From assembly GCA_036346225.1 (NCBI GenBank), contig JARFIW010001088.1, forward strand, positions 2,418,001 to 2,482,000: a stretch of 64,000 nt of DNA, given 5' to 3'. How positions within the stretch are numbered: position 1 is the stretch's first letter; each line of letters starts with the position of its first letter. Below the pieces are notes generated by a model, which saw nothing but the letters and a program-made list of their open reading frames with translations, did no database searches and was not told where the DNA came from. The position numbers were made by a program, and so were the translations under genes. Of this stretch, positions 12,448-24,829 are shown piece after piece. The stretch is from Platerodrilus igneus (lineage: Eukaryota; Arthropoda; Insecta; Coleoptera; Lycidae).

Positions 12448-13161
12448 AGTTTCTGCATGTAGTATTGATTTATGTATAAATCTTGAATACTGACCTGGTA
12501 TTAATGATATGTAATAAATACTATATAAATCAGCAGGTGTTTAAAAGTTGATAAGTTCTAATGTTGTTTAATATCCGATTAATATGGCAAAACCAGATGT
12601 TTTAATTCAGTAATATCTGAACTATTCAAAGCTTCTGTTGGAAAATATTTAAAGGTGAAGCAGAATTACTATTTGCAATAAGCACTGTTGGGTAGAGTAT
12701 CTCATAAGCTGTCCTCTGATATAGCACTTCAGTATTGTTTGTACAGAAACTCATTGAATCAATGCTTTCTGAGGAGCACATATAAATATGACTTGCACTT
12801 ACATCTTCAATTCTAATAATAATTGAACAAAGAAAAAAATAAGGTTGAAAACGGAGAATAAAGGGAGGGATAAGGAAAAGTAGAGTTTTAGGATAAACAT
12901 CCTAGAGAAAGTAGAGAAGATGCCCCTATTAAAACTTATGGATCTGAAGGACCACCTGCAACATTAACGATAAAATAAACCCTATACTAACACATTGGTA
13001 CTTAAAAACAACTAGGCTCCAAATGAGGTACAGACATTTTCCTACCGAGTGCATCCATTGCGATAAGAAAATCAAGTAAGGGTAACATAACCATCATATA
13101 TATTGCTGTGATATACTCCTTTGAATGCGGGAACTGGGTCCTTTCAACAAAAAAATTCTAG
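12448..13161. other. Intron DNA, nothing recognised
   Basis: No coding similarity and no clear repeat was seen between the ORF1 relic and the 47-bp tandem repeat. Confidence 0.4.
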
Positions 13162-13300
13162 TCCCACCGATTGAGCGTCATGAACTGCTGTGATATTTTA
13201 AAATCGAGCCTCACGAATTGGGCGCCATGAACTGCTGTGATATTTTAAAATCGAGCCTCACGAATTGGGCGTCATAAGCTGCTGTGATCCTGTTTTCGCC
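13162..13300. repeat. 47-bp tandem repeat containing primer-binding-site-like motif
   Basis: About three copies of a 47-48-bp unit lie at roughly 13162, 13210 and 13257. Each has the core CTGCTGTGATATTTTAAAAT or a variant, followed by TCACGAATTGGGCG. On the minus strand the second copy reads ATGGCGCCCAATTCGTG, close to the tRNA-Lys-type primer-binding site (TGGCGCCCAACGTGGGGC) used by many Gypsy elements. Similar boxes recur at about 15460, 15500, 17626 and 17695, so this is probably the edge of a related LTR element. Confidence 0.6.
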
Positions 13301-15399
13301 TCGGCTGCTCACCTAATTTTATAAACCTCCTCATTCATAAAATTAAACAACACATTCCTACCACAAACATCAACGTTAACTCTATTTACATCAATATTCA
13401 GAATACATTAAATTTTCAAATTAAATTTCAGCATAAAATTCAGTTTTAAAAGAATTTCAAGATTAATTTTATTATCACTTTAACGTGCATCCAGAATTAA
13501 AGTCCTTGTTGGATGCCTACTAATTAATATAACAATATAAGCAGACCGAGTCTGAGTATAAAGGAGCATCTACCACCCCTTTACGTTAATTAACCAGGTT
13601 CGTCTAATTGAGCTCAAAGACATACCCAAAGTTTCATCATAATTCAGAACATCAATACTAAATACCCTTTCTACTTAAACAAGCAAATTTCATCTTAAAA
13701 TTAAAATTTTATGGTTAGTACAATTTCACTAATGTCCATTTAAAGTAAATCAATTATAAAGTTATTCAACACACACAAAATGTCAAACAAAATAGTATAA
13801 TTTACCTGAAGGTTACTGTCCTCGTAGCTTCAATGTACATCGTCCCTTTAGTTAATCACACCATTCCAACAGGATTATATTTACGGCTTCTAATTCTCAA
13901 CACTTTTAAAATTTTCTCCATCACCATTTATTTAAAGTTGTTTCTGGGCTTTTCCGGAACTCATCTGTGTATATCTGACCCTGGTTTTGTGGATCCAGAC
14001 ACGTATTTGAACCATTTAATTATTAACACCCCCGAAAAATAACAAAGAAATTCATGCGTCTTTCACCAATATACGCCAAAACTGCCTACTTTTGTGTATA
14101 CATTTGTCGTTGTAAATTTTGCTAATTGGTACAGTGATACTAAATTTTATTACCTTGTATCTAAGTGCACTGACGTACATTCATGTTAGCACGTAAATAA
14201 CAAACTATTTTGAATCACTAAAATATACGAGCAAACTTTAAATTATTTTATCAAACTAAAATGCACTGTTTAACATCTTCAATCAAGTCGCGGATGTAAG
14301 AGCTTTTAACACATCGAATAGTCAAAAGTCTAAGAGACCGAAATTCATATTACCACCGGTATATATAGCAAAAAGCCTGTCTGTCGGTCTGTTCCCCAAA
14401 ACAGACAATTCTTAAGAATTCCTCATTCTATGTTCCCAGTCCGTCGCTCGCGCGTCGGTTTTTACGAATTTTTCACTCGTCCCATTTAAATCTCAGAAAT
14501 TCTCACACGGCACGCAAACATGTCCGAGAAAAACTAATTAATTTTGTACAGAAATTGTTGTTTCTACCTCTGATATTTGCATCCTATTTTCAACCAATTG
14601 TGACCCTCGTGACGTTGCTTAAATCACGCCTTTTACTATATGTGTCTTTGCTTGACGCATTTTCTCTTTCCTTTTCTAACCTGTTCGTATTGGTGCAAAT
14701 TGATATTCTTTATTATCGATTATGTTTTAGTCCATGTGGACTATCTGGGTTTAATAACCCCGTATCGCACCTTCTCGTGAATATTAAGCCCCGGTTTCTA
14801 CAAGATTCTTTGAAACCATTTGTTATCTACACAATTTTCGCCGTGACGTGATATTTAAACTACGCAGGTGTTCAAAATAATATTAATTCTCAGAGCTTTT
14901 AAATAAACCCTGTTTTGTATTTCGTGCTAAAGCATCTGACCGTTTCCAATATCCTTAGAATCGACATGTTTATCTAAACAAATTAAACTGAAATTGCCTT
15001 TTAAAATACGCAGGTGTGTTCAAACATCCTACTTCTAACTAACACTTCTAGGATTTGCATTTTATTGGGTTTTACAAGTTTCTGTAGATATTATCTGTAC
15101 GTTTTGTTCAATACCGGTTACTTGAAATAGAGTTAATTAAGATAAATTTTGCACGTAATTTCCATTTGTTTAGAATAATTACATTACACGCATGAGCTTT
15201 TTAATACTGCTTCTTTTGATATAAAGCATCTTGTACATGATTTAAATCTCTTATGTTTAATGAAACTAATAAATTTTTATGCTTCACGGTTTTAATAACG
15301 CGTATTATCTAATAATATTCATTATACACGGTGATTAAAATTATTTGATGTGATTATTTAATTTTCTACCCTGGTCTAAATATGAGTAATATATATATA
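13301..15399. other. AT-rich stretch, possible diverged long LTR
   Basis: No protein-coding similarity was seen. Parts resemble DNA beyond the gag element on its other side: CAATTTTCGCCGTGACGTGA (14832-14851) with downstream CAGGTGTTC compares with CGTGACATTTAAACAACAGG at about 22390. This may be one of a pair of diverged LTRs about 2 kb long, but by eye that is weak. A short (TA)n run lies at 15389-15404. Confidence 0.3.
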
Positions 15400-15739
15400 T
15401 ATATAGCCATGGAATCTCTGGAATACTCGAACCTTTTCCTAAAAATTATTCAAGCCCCACGAATTGGGCGTCATAAAATTGCCGTGGAATCGGGGATTAA
15501 GCCCCAGCATTGGGCTGTCATAAAAAATTTAAAATTGTAAATTCTAAATTCAAAAAAAAAATTCTTACGCTGCCTTTTGGACGCCTTCATATTTCTCTGC
15601 TCATCCTGACTAGCTCAGCAATCGGCCTCTTCGTCATCTACCTCTACAATATTAAAATATTAATACATATCCCCATGTCATCTTCTGTGACCTTATAACT
15701 TGCCTTCCAGGACAATATCCTATCCCCAATCCTAACTAC

Positions 15740-16270
15740 CTTCCTCTCCTAGCTTCATCATACAAACGACCCCTAATATCCCTTTAAACTTCAATCCAGG
15801 TACAATTATAAATTCCTGCTCACAGCTTACTGAACCTAACTCTACTTTTAAAATAACTACACTATTCACAACAGCAAATCGCTTTTATTCGGCGCTACCA
15901 GGTGACTTCTTTTTATTGGCATAATTCTGTCACACACCTTTTCTTTAATTTCATTGACGAATTCCTCTGATACTAAACTCGCCTCAGCTCCTGAATCCAA
16001 CAACGCTCCTAAATTTTTCTCAAAAATTTTAACATCAATTATTGGCAAACAAAAATTTTCTTTTATTTCTGGCTCAACTTCTTCCTCAATTTTTAAAAAT
16101 TCTTTTGGATGTTCGTATTTGTACACAGTGATGTCTAGTGGTTTGTCTTGTCCAGGTCTGTTCTCCCTACTTGGTCCTGGTCTTGCCACTACTTTGGCAT
16201 ATGTCCTTGGCGTCTCTACTCTGTTCGTGTTGTCACTTTCTCTGTTGTTTATTGTCGATGTCCCCCTCAT
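15740..16270 (-). pseudogene. Gypsy-like aspartic protease
   Basis: The frame at 15866-16270 holds the aspartic protease active-site block (LLDSGAEASLVS), with Asp-Ser-Gly in place of the more usual Asp-Thr-Gly. Past a stop near 15866 the same strand continues with EFIIVPGLKFKGILG, the flap and closing Ile-Leu-Gly element. A Pro/Arg-rich linker precedes it. Reverse transcriptase should follow but the flanking repeat begins instead at about 15650, so the pol gene is deleted. Confidence 0.62.
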
Positions 16271-16457
16271 GTCCGGTGAACTGTTTTGTCTAATTACTCC
16301 CAGTCTTGGTGCAGGTCCCCTACCTACACTGTTACTCCTAAAAAATGTCCTTTGTGGTTCTCAGTTCGTTCGGTTGTTATATTGAAAATTAGTCCCCCGT
16401 CTTGGGTAACTGTCCCTTCTGTTGTCAAACCTGTTGTCTCATGAGGTTGTTCACTGC

Positions 16458-17369
16458 TTACGTCGTCATACCTTTACAGGTACTCCAAAAACATCTCCCT
16501 ATCAACAATATTCTGCAACGCCACATCACGTGTTGCCGAACCTCAACTTCAAAATGTTGTGAAAGGTATTTTATAATTTGTCGGTCAGTTAATGGTGGAT
16601 TTAATTGCTTAGCTAAGCTATACTTTCGTATAGCATATTGCTCCCTACTTCCTGCAAATTCCACTTTATATTTGCCAGTTATCAAATCGTCACGTACTTG
16701 GTCTTGTCTGTCGTCGCTCCAGTAGTGCTTTAAAAATCTGTCCTCGAATTCACTGTATGTCTCTATCTCCTGTCCTATCAGATTATACCAAGCTTCAGCA
16801 TGGTCTTTCAATAACGCTTTTACAATGTTCAACTTTGCCTGTTCACAATACAAATTACCTACCAAACCTCTAGTATTATTGATAAAAATTTGAGGATTCA
16901 CCCTACTATTCCCATAAAATTTCATCTGTTGGTCCAGTGACATATTCTCTGTTACAAATCTGGGACCATCCCCCATCAAAGTCGATACATTCTGTTTAAT
17001 TCCGCTTACTTCTCTCTCAACCCTACCTAGTTGATCCCTACATGAGTCTGTCACTCAGTCATCTTAACATTAATCTCGTCTTCACAGAAGATTCTAACCT
17101 CCATCCGTAATTGTCCCATTTCCTGACTCAAGCCTCTTATATCACGTTCATTTTTATCAACCCTATTTTCTACTTCCCCCCTTTTTTACAGTTAACCTAT
17201 TTTTAAAATCATTAAATTCTTGAGTAGACTTAATATTTTCTCCTAACGTTTCTGTCATTTTTTCAAATTTCGGATTGGATTCCTCACTCATCTGTTCAAA
17301 TTTCATGTTTGATTCTGCACTCATCCTCTCTAACATTCTCAAAATTAGTTCATTCCCTTGGTCTCCCAA
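16458..17369 (-). pseudogene. Gypsy-like gag (capsid) in two frames
   Basis: The N-terminal block (17163-17369) is a heptad-rich segment (ILRMLERMSAESNMKFEQMS). The second block (16458-17054) has the capsid-type stretch AEAWYNLIGQEIETYSEFED, then FLKHYWSDD and further helices, typical of Ty3/Gypsy gag proteins. A frame break lies between 17054 and 17163. A short Arg-rich tail leads toward protease. The protein would form the retrotransposon particle; this is inferred from the family. Confidence 0.65.
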
Positions 17370-17550
17370 TACTGTCTAAGACTGATCCCTACTACCTTTG
17401 GTTCCCTCCATTTTTCCTGATTTCTCAAATAAGGCACTATCGTCACTTCCAATTACCACTCTTTGGCTTCTTAACCACTCCTTCCTCTGCATACGTTTCA
17501 ATCACTTCCTCACACACTCAAAAATATTTACAAATTTACACTGCACACAC

Positions 17551-17572
17551 TCTCTCTCTCTCTCTCAGCTCG
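17551..17572. repeat. (TC)n microsatellite
   Basis: A short run of alternating T and C inside the 5' region of the gag-only element. A second mixed (CT)n(CA)n run lies at about 17840-17871. Confidence 0.8.
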
Positions 17573-17830
17573 CCAGTTTCTTAGAATAAAATTTGCAATT
17601 CTATTTGGAACTTGAGCCCTCACGTTCGGGTCGCCATAAAATTGCCGTGGAATCTCTGTAACACTCGAGCCTTTTCCTAAAAACCATTCAAGCCCCACGA
17701 ACTGGTCATAAAATTTTCAAGAAAAAATAAAAAATAATTTCTTACTCTTTCTTTTGGCGCCTTCGTATTTCTCTGCTCACCCTGGCTAGCTCAGCAATCG
17801 GCCTCTTCTTGAATACCTACCATTTTAAGT

Positions 17831-17839
17831 ACATATTTT

Positions 17840-17870
<31 letters not shown>

Positions 17871-19276
17871 GTCAAATGAAATCAAATAATGCAACAACCA
17901 TACAACCTTTTATTTACACATATTAACAAATAAAATATTTACACCTTGGTACAGATGGTTTGTTACAATTGTTACCAGCTCAATTATTAAACACTTTAAA
18001 GTCCTTGGTTTTTAATATCTTTTAACAAATTTTATATGATACGAGTAGATGGGCCCCACATGCAACCCTAGTTTGACTGTATTCTGGTCTATTTTGAGCT
18101 CATTATAACCCAGTTTCTGTAAATGCTTTTTAAACCTTGCATTTTATTGAAAACAAATTTAAAGACCCGTTTACTCCTTACAACAACAATTTATAGCATG
18201 AATAAACCTTTATATATCATCAATAAACCTTTTTTTAAGAATCAAAAATAATTGTCCTGCACATGTACCTCTTTAAACAAGTTTTTATGGTACTAAATAC
18301 GCCACCAATAAGTCAAAACACACAAAAAAATATCAACACAAATGTTTATACAAAACAGAAATTTAAGTTTCGTTACCTGGAGTCGCCTTCATTCCTCGTC
18401 ACCACTGAAGATGGTTACCAGAAACCCTCGACGATGTGTCCAAATACTATGATGATGCCTGAATCCACAGATCCCCACCATCCAAATCTCCGATACCACT
18501 ACTGTTCTTCTCCACAGATATTAGCTTTGTCTCAAACGTAACGTTCCATACCAAATATACGTCATGCATACAAGTTACGGTTTAGACTTTGCTTACCCCA
18601 AATATCATCCCTGCATTTAATAGCTTCGTTGTAGTAACGGCACCTTTTATCTAAACAAAAGCACCAAATTGTGTAATATCACTCTACAACATGCGGTACG
18701 CTAATATAGCTTTCATAATTTCTAAACAGGATGTTATATGCAACTTTACTGACTAAACACAATAATTAATAACCGTAAGAGCATTTACTACTATTACGTT
18801 GTAGATCTAAGCGCGGTCTCAGATCTAAATGGAAGGAGAGAGAGCTTTAATATTTTTGTTCATGTATTTATATCATTTTCAAAAATCCCCGGTGAAACCT
18901 ATTTTACTTAAAAAGCTTATTTTCGAAGTTGCTTCTTAAAATTTTGAACGTAACGAACACTAGCTTTTTAAAAATCCCACTTTCGTCGTGCTGTTACCTA
19001 GAATTTTGTTTACTACCTTAACGAACGTGCTCTTCTTGAAAACTGCTAGCCATCAACCAATGATATAATTTTCCCTCGTCCCAGCACTCCACCTATACAC
19101 TATCTATCTCCGTTCCACGCATGTTTGTTGTCTCCTTTAGAACCCTTTCCAAGTTACACAAAATCGATATCGTAGTCGTCCTTTACTTTTACCCGGGTAT
19201 TTAGACGTGACTTGTAACCAACGTTTTCTTTACCTGCTTCTCTGTCTGTCTTACATTATCGATCGTTTATTCCACT
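17831..19276. other. AT-rich stretch left of the LINE insertion
   Basis: No coding similarity. Together with 22291-22800 it may form the second diverged LTR of the gag element, interrupted by the LINE at 19277. Its last nine bases (19268-19276, TATTCCACT) are the left copy of that LINE's target duplication. Confidence 0.35.
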
Positions 19277-22200
19277 TCCATTTCTAATTTCAATCTTGAA
19301 TGTTTTAAAATCACTAGTTACTTTGCTCGCAAATCTGGTAAACACGGTGGGTCTTTAATAATGACAAGAAAATCTATAGTTGTGATAAACACCAGAATTG
19401 TTGAAGACTTATCAGTGGAGGGCCACATAGAAATGGCTTGCCACTCTCTTTACATTAACAAACTTAAAGTTATATTGCTCTCTTCCTATCGTCCTCCAAG
19501 TGGTGATACAACATTATTCTTTAATAGATTGGTCTTGGCCTTAAGCGTATTTCAAGAAAAACCACAAATATTATTCTATGTGGGGATCTAAATATTAACT
19601 ACTTTAATAATAATAGCATCAAAAAATCACTTTTGGATATATTCGAGTCTTTCTCATTATTTTCCAATACTATTAATTTACCCACAAGGGTATGTGTCGA
19701 TAAAAATGACATGATGAGTTCGACATGTATAGATTATATGGCAACCTCATTACCAGAAGAACTGTACAGTATACAGTTAGTCAATCCCCTACTGTCGGAT
19801 CATTTTGCACACATAATATCTATAAAATATGAACAATCCAACACCAAAGAATACATTCAACAATATAACGTTAGGCTAACGTCTGACAAAAATCTAATTA
19901 AATTTAAGCATACTCTGAGTAATGTAACCTGGCCAGATTTTGAAAGACGTGATATTAATGAAGCTTTCGAAAATTTTATACAAATCCTTTTGCATCAATT
20001 AAATATCCATTTGCCATGTAAAGTGTTTTTTAAAAAAAAGCAAAATATAAAATGTAGGAATAAGCAGTGGGTGACTCCAGAATTAACAGTAGAGAAAAAA
20101 AGTTTTATACCTATTTTGGTTAAACAGAAGAATAAACACTAATGAATCAAGGTTGCTTTATAAATCTAGACTTAAAACATATAAACAAAAAGTTAAGGAT
20201 ACTAAAATAAAATATTTTACTTCAATAATTAAAACTACAAACAATATAACCAAGGCAACTTGGATGATTGTTAATACTAAACTAGGCAGACTTAAAAACA
20301 ATGATATAAATTTAACCCTTAATGTTAAAGGTGTTGATCATAATAATGGTGAAATGATAGCCAATACATTTGCAAGATATTTTGCTGATATAGCAAAACT
20401 AACTGTTCTTAACGATCTTGGATCAAACCTTTCTCTTCCTCCAACAACTTTTGTTGGAAATGTTAGTACCTCATTCTTTCTTTATGAAACAGATGAGATA
20501 GAGTTAATTAATGTCATTCAAGAGTTAAAAAATACTAAAACTGCAGGTACTGACGACTTAACTAGCTTCATTGTAAAACACATTGTAATGGAAATAATTA
20601 ACCCACTTAAAGCTTTAATAAATAGCTCATTTCAACATGGGGTATTTCCAAATTGCTTAAAAATTAGTAAGGTTACACCCATTTTTAAGAAGGGTAATGC
20701 TAAAGATGTAAGTAATTACCGTCCGATATCCATCATTAGTGTTATTTCAAAAATCATGGAAAAAATAATCAGTAGACGCATTGTTACATTTCTTGATAAA
20801 TATGGTATTATTCATAGTTCACAACATGGGTTTGTTAAAAGTAAATCAACAGCTGTGCTGCTTTTCAGTTGGTTAAATACATTCACCAAGAATTAGATAA
20901 AGGCAATTTTGTCGTCACTTTATTATTTGACCTAACAAAAGCTTTTGACATAGTAGATAAAAGTATTTTAGATGGTAAACTGGCCGCTATCGGTATCCGT
21001 AGTAAACTACAAAATTGGATATATTCCTACTTGAGTGATTGGAAACTTCAAGTTAAATATCAGCATCTATTGTCGTCTTCCTACAATGTGGATCTTGGAG
21101 TTGGACAAGGATCTATATTAGGGCCATTGCTGTTCGTACTATTTATCAATGACTTGCCTAATCATATTGTAAATGGACAAACAGTTTTGTATGCAGATGA
21201 TACCACTATAACAGTCTCTGCTTCTAATATTAATGACTTGGAAATTAAAATTAAAGCAGTCATAGACGAAATGACCTCTTGGTGTCATAGAAACATATTA
21301 GTTCTAAACAATTCAAAAACTACAATTATTAACTTTTACAATATAAGGTCAAATCACCATCAGTTAAACACACATCAAACCATACCTTTTCAAAACAAAG
21401 TTAAGTTTTTAGGCTTTCATCTAGATAACACTTTATCATGGACGGACCATATTGAATTTGTTTGCAAGCAATTAAATAAAGCATTTTACATAATTTTACA
21501 GTTGCGTGGCTGTCTTGACCGATCAGGTTTAATGAATATCTACTATGGATTAGCTTACTCATTCATTGCTTATGGTGTTCTTATCTGGGGTAAGGCAGCA
21601 AAAACACATAGAGTCTTTGTTTCTCAAAAGCGTATTTTAAGACTTATCTTTAACCTGAAAAGTAGAGAATCATGCAAGAGCACATTTATAAATAATCAGA
21701 TTCTAACTTTTCCTTCGGTATATATCTTAGACAATCTATTATTTGTAAAGAAAAATCTCTCATTCTTTTCAACTGTTAGTAGCCAACATACACACAATAC
21801 AAGACACAGAGGATGTCTACTTATTCCTTCACACAACACTAGTTTATTCAAAACTTCTCCATTTTGTAATTGTATTATTTTATATAATGCATTACCGATA
21901 AAGCTGAAAAAAATAACTGAATATAAAGCGTTCAAGTCTAAAGTTAAAAGGTTTTTAATTGTTAATGCCTTCTATAAAGTTGTAGATGATTTAAATCATG
22001 ATTTGGGAACTTTTAAGTAATTGCTCTTTAAACTACAATAGATACATCTTTCTACTAATTTTAAGTGATATTAATAATATTATTTTTATATACTAAATAC
22101 TCTATTATATAACTAAAATATATTATTTTTAAGTTTTAACAATAAACTTTAAATAGTCACAATGTAATCAAATATTTAGCTTTAGATATATAAAACTGTA

Positions 22201-22281
22201 TTACATATTATCCATTGACTTTCCATATTATGTACAATGTTATGTACCATAATGGTGAATAAATTCTATTCTATTCTATTC
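19277..22281 (+). mobile_element. 5'-truncated CR1/Jockey-group LINE with target duplication
   Basis: A relatively young LINE of about 3.0 kb. It ends in a (ATTCT)n tail at 22261-22285 and is flanked by TATTCCACT at 19268-19276 and 22282-22290, consistent with target-primed insertion. ORF1 and the first part of the endonuclease are missing, which is ordinary 5' truncation. It sits in an AT-rich region that may be an LTR, so it is younger than its surroundings. Confidence 0.75.
19361..22020 (+). pseudogene. LINE ORF2 endonuclease-reverse transcriptase, few lesions
   Basis: Four open blocks (19361-19591, 19633-20142, 20153-20896, 20869-22020) cover ORF2 from the middle of the endonuclease (LSSYRPPSGD, later the LLSDHFAHI motif) to the C-terminus. 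Reverse transcriptase landmarks are VTPIFKKGN, NYRPISIIS, motif A (LLFDLTKAFDIV), motif B (GVGQGSILGPLLFVLFIND) and YADDTT at about 21190. One small indel near 20856-20870 separates the two reverse transcriptase halves, which overlap in different frames. It encodes the target-primed replication enzyme of the family but is inactive here because of truncation and three frame breaks. Confidence 0.82.
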
Positions 22282-22290
22282 TATTCCACT

Positions 22291-22800
22291 CCGTCTTTAA
22301 GGCATCTGGTATCTTAGCAGCTTATACAAATCGACCGTTGCAAACAATTTCTATAGAATTCTGTCTTAACGTTTATTTAAGTTCCCTGAACGTGACATTT
22401 AAACAACAGGTGTTTCTTGAACCAACCGACCGTTTAAAATAACAATTCTCGGTTTCTTCTCTTCTTAGTATTTGTATAAACGAACGTTGGCTTTTAAAAT
22501 GAAACATTTTGTTTAAAATTATTGATTTTCTATGCATGCAAGCTCCCTTTTTGCTTCCATGCGTTTGATTAAAAATTAATATAATTACTTATGCATATCC
22601 TTGAGTTTTTATGTATTCAAAAGCTCCTTCCCTTATGCAATTTTAACATTCCAATTTAAATATAGAAAAATACCTTAATAATAGTCCGTTTTCACTATAT
22701 AAATTAATTAATTTGGCGTGTAAATAATTCGCTCCTGTTTCTATATACACAGTTGCTAAAATTTTATTTCCTGAACCTATTTAACCTCTAAATCCACAAC
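22291..22800. other. AT-rich stretch right of the LINE insertion
   Basis: Continuation of the sequence interrupted by the LINE. No coding similarity. CGTGACATTTAAACAACAGG at about 22390 resembles a block at 14845-14865. Confidence 0.3.
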
Positions 22801-22816
22801 AATATATATATTATAT

Positions 22817-22849
<33 letters not shown>

Positions 22850-22852
22850 TTA
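22801..22852. repeat. (TA)n microsatellite
   Basis: Alternating TA with a few interruptions over about 50 bp. Confidence 0.85.
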
Positions 22853-23986
22853 CATCCCAGTATTAATAGTGCGTCCTTTTACAACTAACACTTACAGCGT
22901 CCACCAAAAATACTGCCAATGTTTCAATATACATGCATGTATATTAAACCGTTTAGAATGGGCTTGAACCTAGGGGGTTTAGAATCTATTGTTACAAAAA
23001 TATCTACTTTTACTTTTTCATCTTCACTGCGTCCTTTTATATTGCACACTTTAAGCTTCCGATGTATATACTCCTTTCATATACAGCCCAAATACGATAT
23101 CAACCAAAGATCCGACAACGTTGCCAGCTTTTCACATATCTCACAGTCGACAAGATAGTTAAGTATTTGTGCTTTCTGTGCAGTTCCTGTATGAATTTCG
23201 TTGAAATTAAAAGTTATGATTACCGTTTATTTTATATATGGAATTTATTTCATCATATTAGTTTTCTTATTCTAGAATTAAACCATGTAAACATGTTTCA
23301 TTTTGAGTGATAATTCAAATTATTTGACTTAAAGGTTACCTACATAACATTTCTTAAAAAGTAAAAAGTTTGTACAAAAGCAACGGAAGTTAAAATGCGT
23401 TAAAGGATTTGTCTAGAATCACATTGTATATGTAGTTAAAATGGTTTAGAAATCAGGTTTCACAGTTTTCATTAATTTTGTCTGTCGGAACAGTTAGAAT
23501 CAGGTTAAATTCAAGGTCAAGCAAAAGGTATCGTATTTATTGTGCGAATATGATGACCGAGAAGTCGACGGTTGAGGATTAGGATATCAAGTGCTCTTTG
23601 ATAACAATTGCTAACGAAAACAGCTGAAATATATTTTCTTGATTTGTACTTCAACATTTGAGAACGAAAAACTTTCTGCTTCTATATATTGATATCTAGC
23701 TTGCCAAATATTAATATATAACACTTTTGTTCGACGATACAAAACAGTCCTGACAACTTGTAAGTTTAATAGCCTGTCTACTTTTTAAGTACAAAATTTT
23801 GTTGCAAAAGCAAAAATAGTGCAAAAATTAGCACATTTTAACACAATAGTATCAAGTATCATCTTCGAATACCGAAGAGTACATTTATAGTGACCGCATG
23901 AAACTTTTACAATACATTTTACCTAATTTGTTTACGATTCCGTGCATTAGCTGGACCCGACGTTCTCAGCGTCGGTATTATGCCTT
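22853..23986. other. Intron DNA, nothing recognised
   Basis: No conserved protein segment or repeat is apparent. The open frames at 22919-23158 and 23062-23310 lack recognisable domains. Confidence 0.4.
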
Positions 23987-24430
23987 TTAACTCGAGAATT
24001 TTTCTGCTTGTTGATGATGTGATGAGTTGTTATGGTGTTTCTTATAGGTTGATCTTCTTAAATATATATGTTGGTCTGGATTCCAAGAGACCTGCTCCTG
24101 GAATCCTCTTGTTTTGATGCAGTGAGCAGTTTCCCAAATCTTCCCCTTGGTTGTCCTCCAACTACACGATATCCAGATCCTGGGTACACTGGCCTGTGGT
24201 TTTTGACCGACAAGATGGCTATTCGCCATAGGCCGCTCCATCATCAGGTAGCTCGTCTAACAGGATCCCCAACGACTTCACTTGTGTAACCATTCCTCGG
24301 CGCCCCGTATAGCTGGAGAACTCCCTCAGGCCGTCACCGTTCCGCTGCTCACTTTTGGTAGCCCGGAGGCGGTGGTAGATGACTGTTGTTGCCTCGTCGG
24401 CGTCTGGACAACAACTGTCTTTTACGATTG
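23987..24430. other. GC-richer block of unknown origin
   Basis: This block stands out from its AT-rich surroundings in base composition. Minus-strand frames read through it in pieces (23987-24244) but match nothing I know. It lies just beyond the integrase end of the Gypsy relic (24830) on its downstream side, so it may be that element's 3' region or a separate insertion. Confidence 0.3.
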
Positions 24431-24829
24431 CTTATAAATAGCAATTAATGTTCATGTTACCTAATTTAGAAGTCGTGGATCTTCGATTTTGAAAATACCA
24501 AGTGTTTTTATAAGGATAGAATAAAGCACACAAACTGGTTATAACTTTAGCCGGCCATAAAAAAAGACGTGAGTCGGTCAAGAACGATTCGCCGGAATTA
24601 CTATAACAGAAGAAAAACGGAAGGAAGGAGAAGGTCGCATTAACACAGTCGAAGATTGAGGGTCAATCAAAACGAAACCAATGAACCTACAGCCCGACAG
24701 TAAAGTGTAGAAATGCATAACAAAATAAAGAACCAGACAATAATTAAGATATAAGTAACATATAAATAAAAAAATTACTATTCATATACATATACAAGGT
24801 GGGTCACTACATATAAACTACGCGCTAGC
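24431..24829. other. Possible 3' region of Gypsy relic
   Basis: Non-coding. It lies between the end of the integrase relic and the GC-richer block. No LTR boundaries could be seen. Confidence 0.3.

Larger units (their letters stand above)
15400..17830 (-). mobile_element. Gypsy-type gag-protease element without reverse transcriptase
   Basis: The minus strand carries gag and protease but no reverse transcriptase, RNase H or integrase. Both flanks hold the same sequence: CTAGCTCAGCAATCGGCCTC occurs at about 15611 and again at about 17785, and each is followed or preceded by a PBS-like box and AAAATTGCCGTGGAATC. Just upstream of gag the minus strand reads TGGCGACCCGAACGTGAGGG (about 17621-17640), a plausible primer-binding site after an LTR end. 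The whole looks like an internally deleted, non-autonomous gag-only LTR element; a tandem repeat origin for the flanks is possible. Confidence 0.55.

Noticed and set aside
15954..16725. Plus-strand frames across the gag-protease region
   Set aside because: Shadows. The minus strand holds the recognisable gag and protease motifs.
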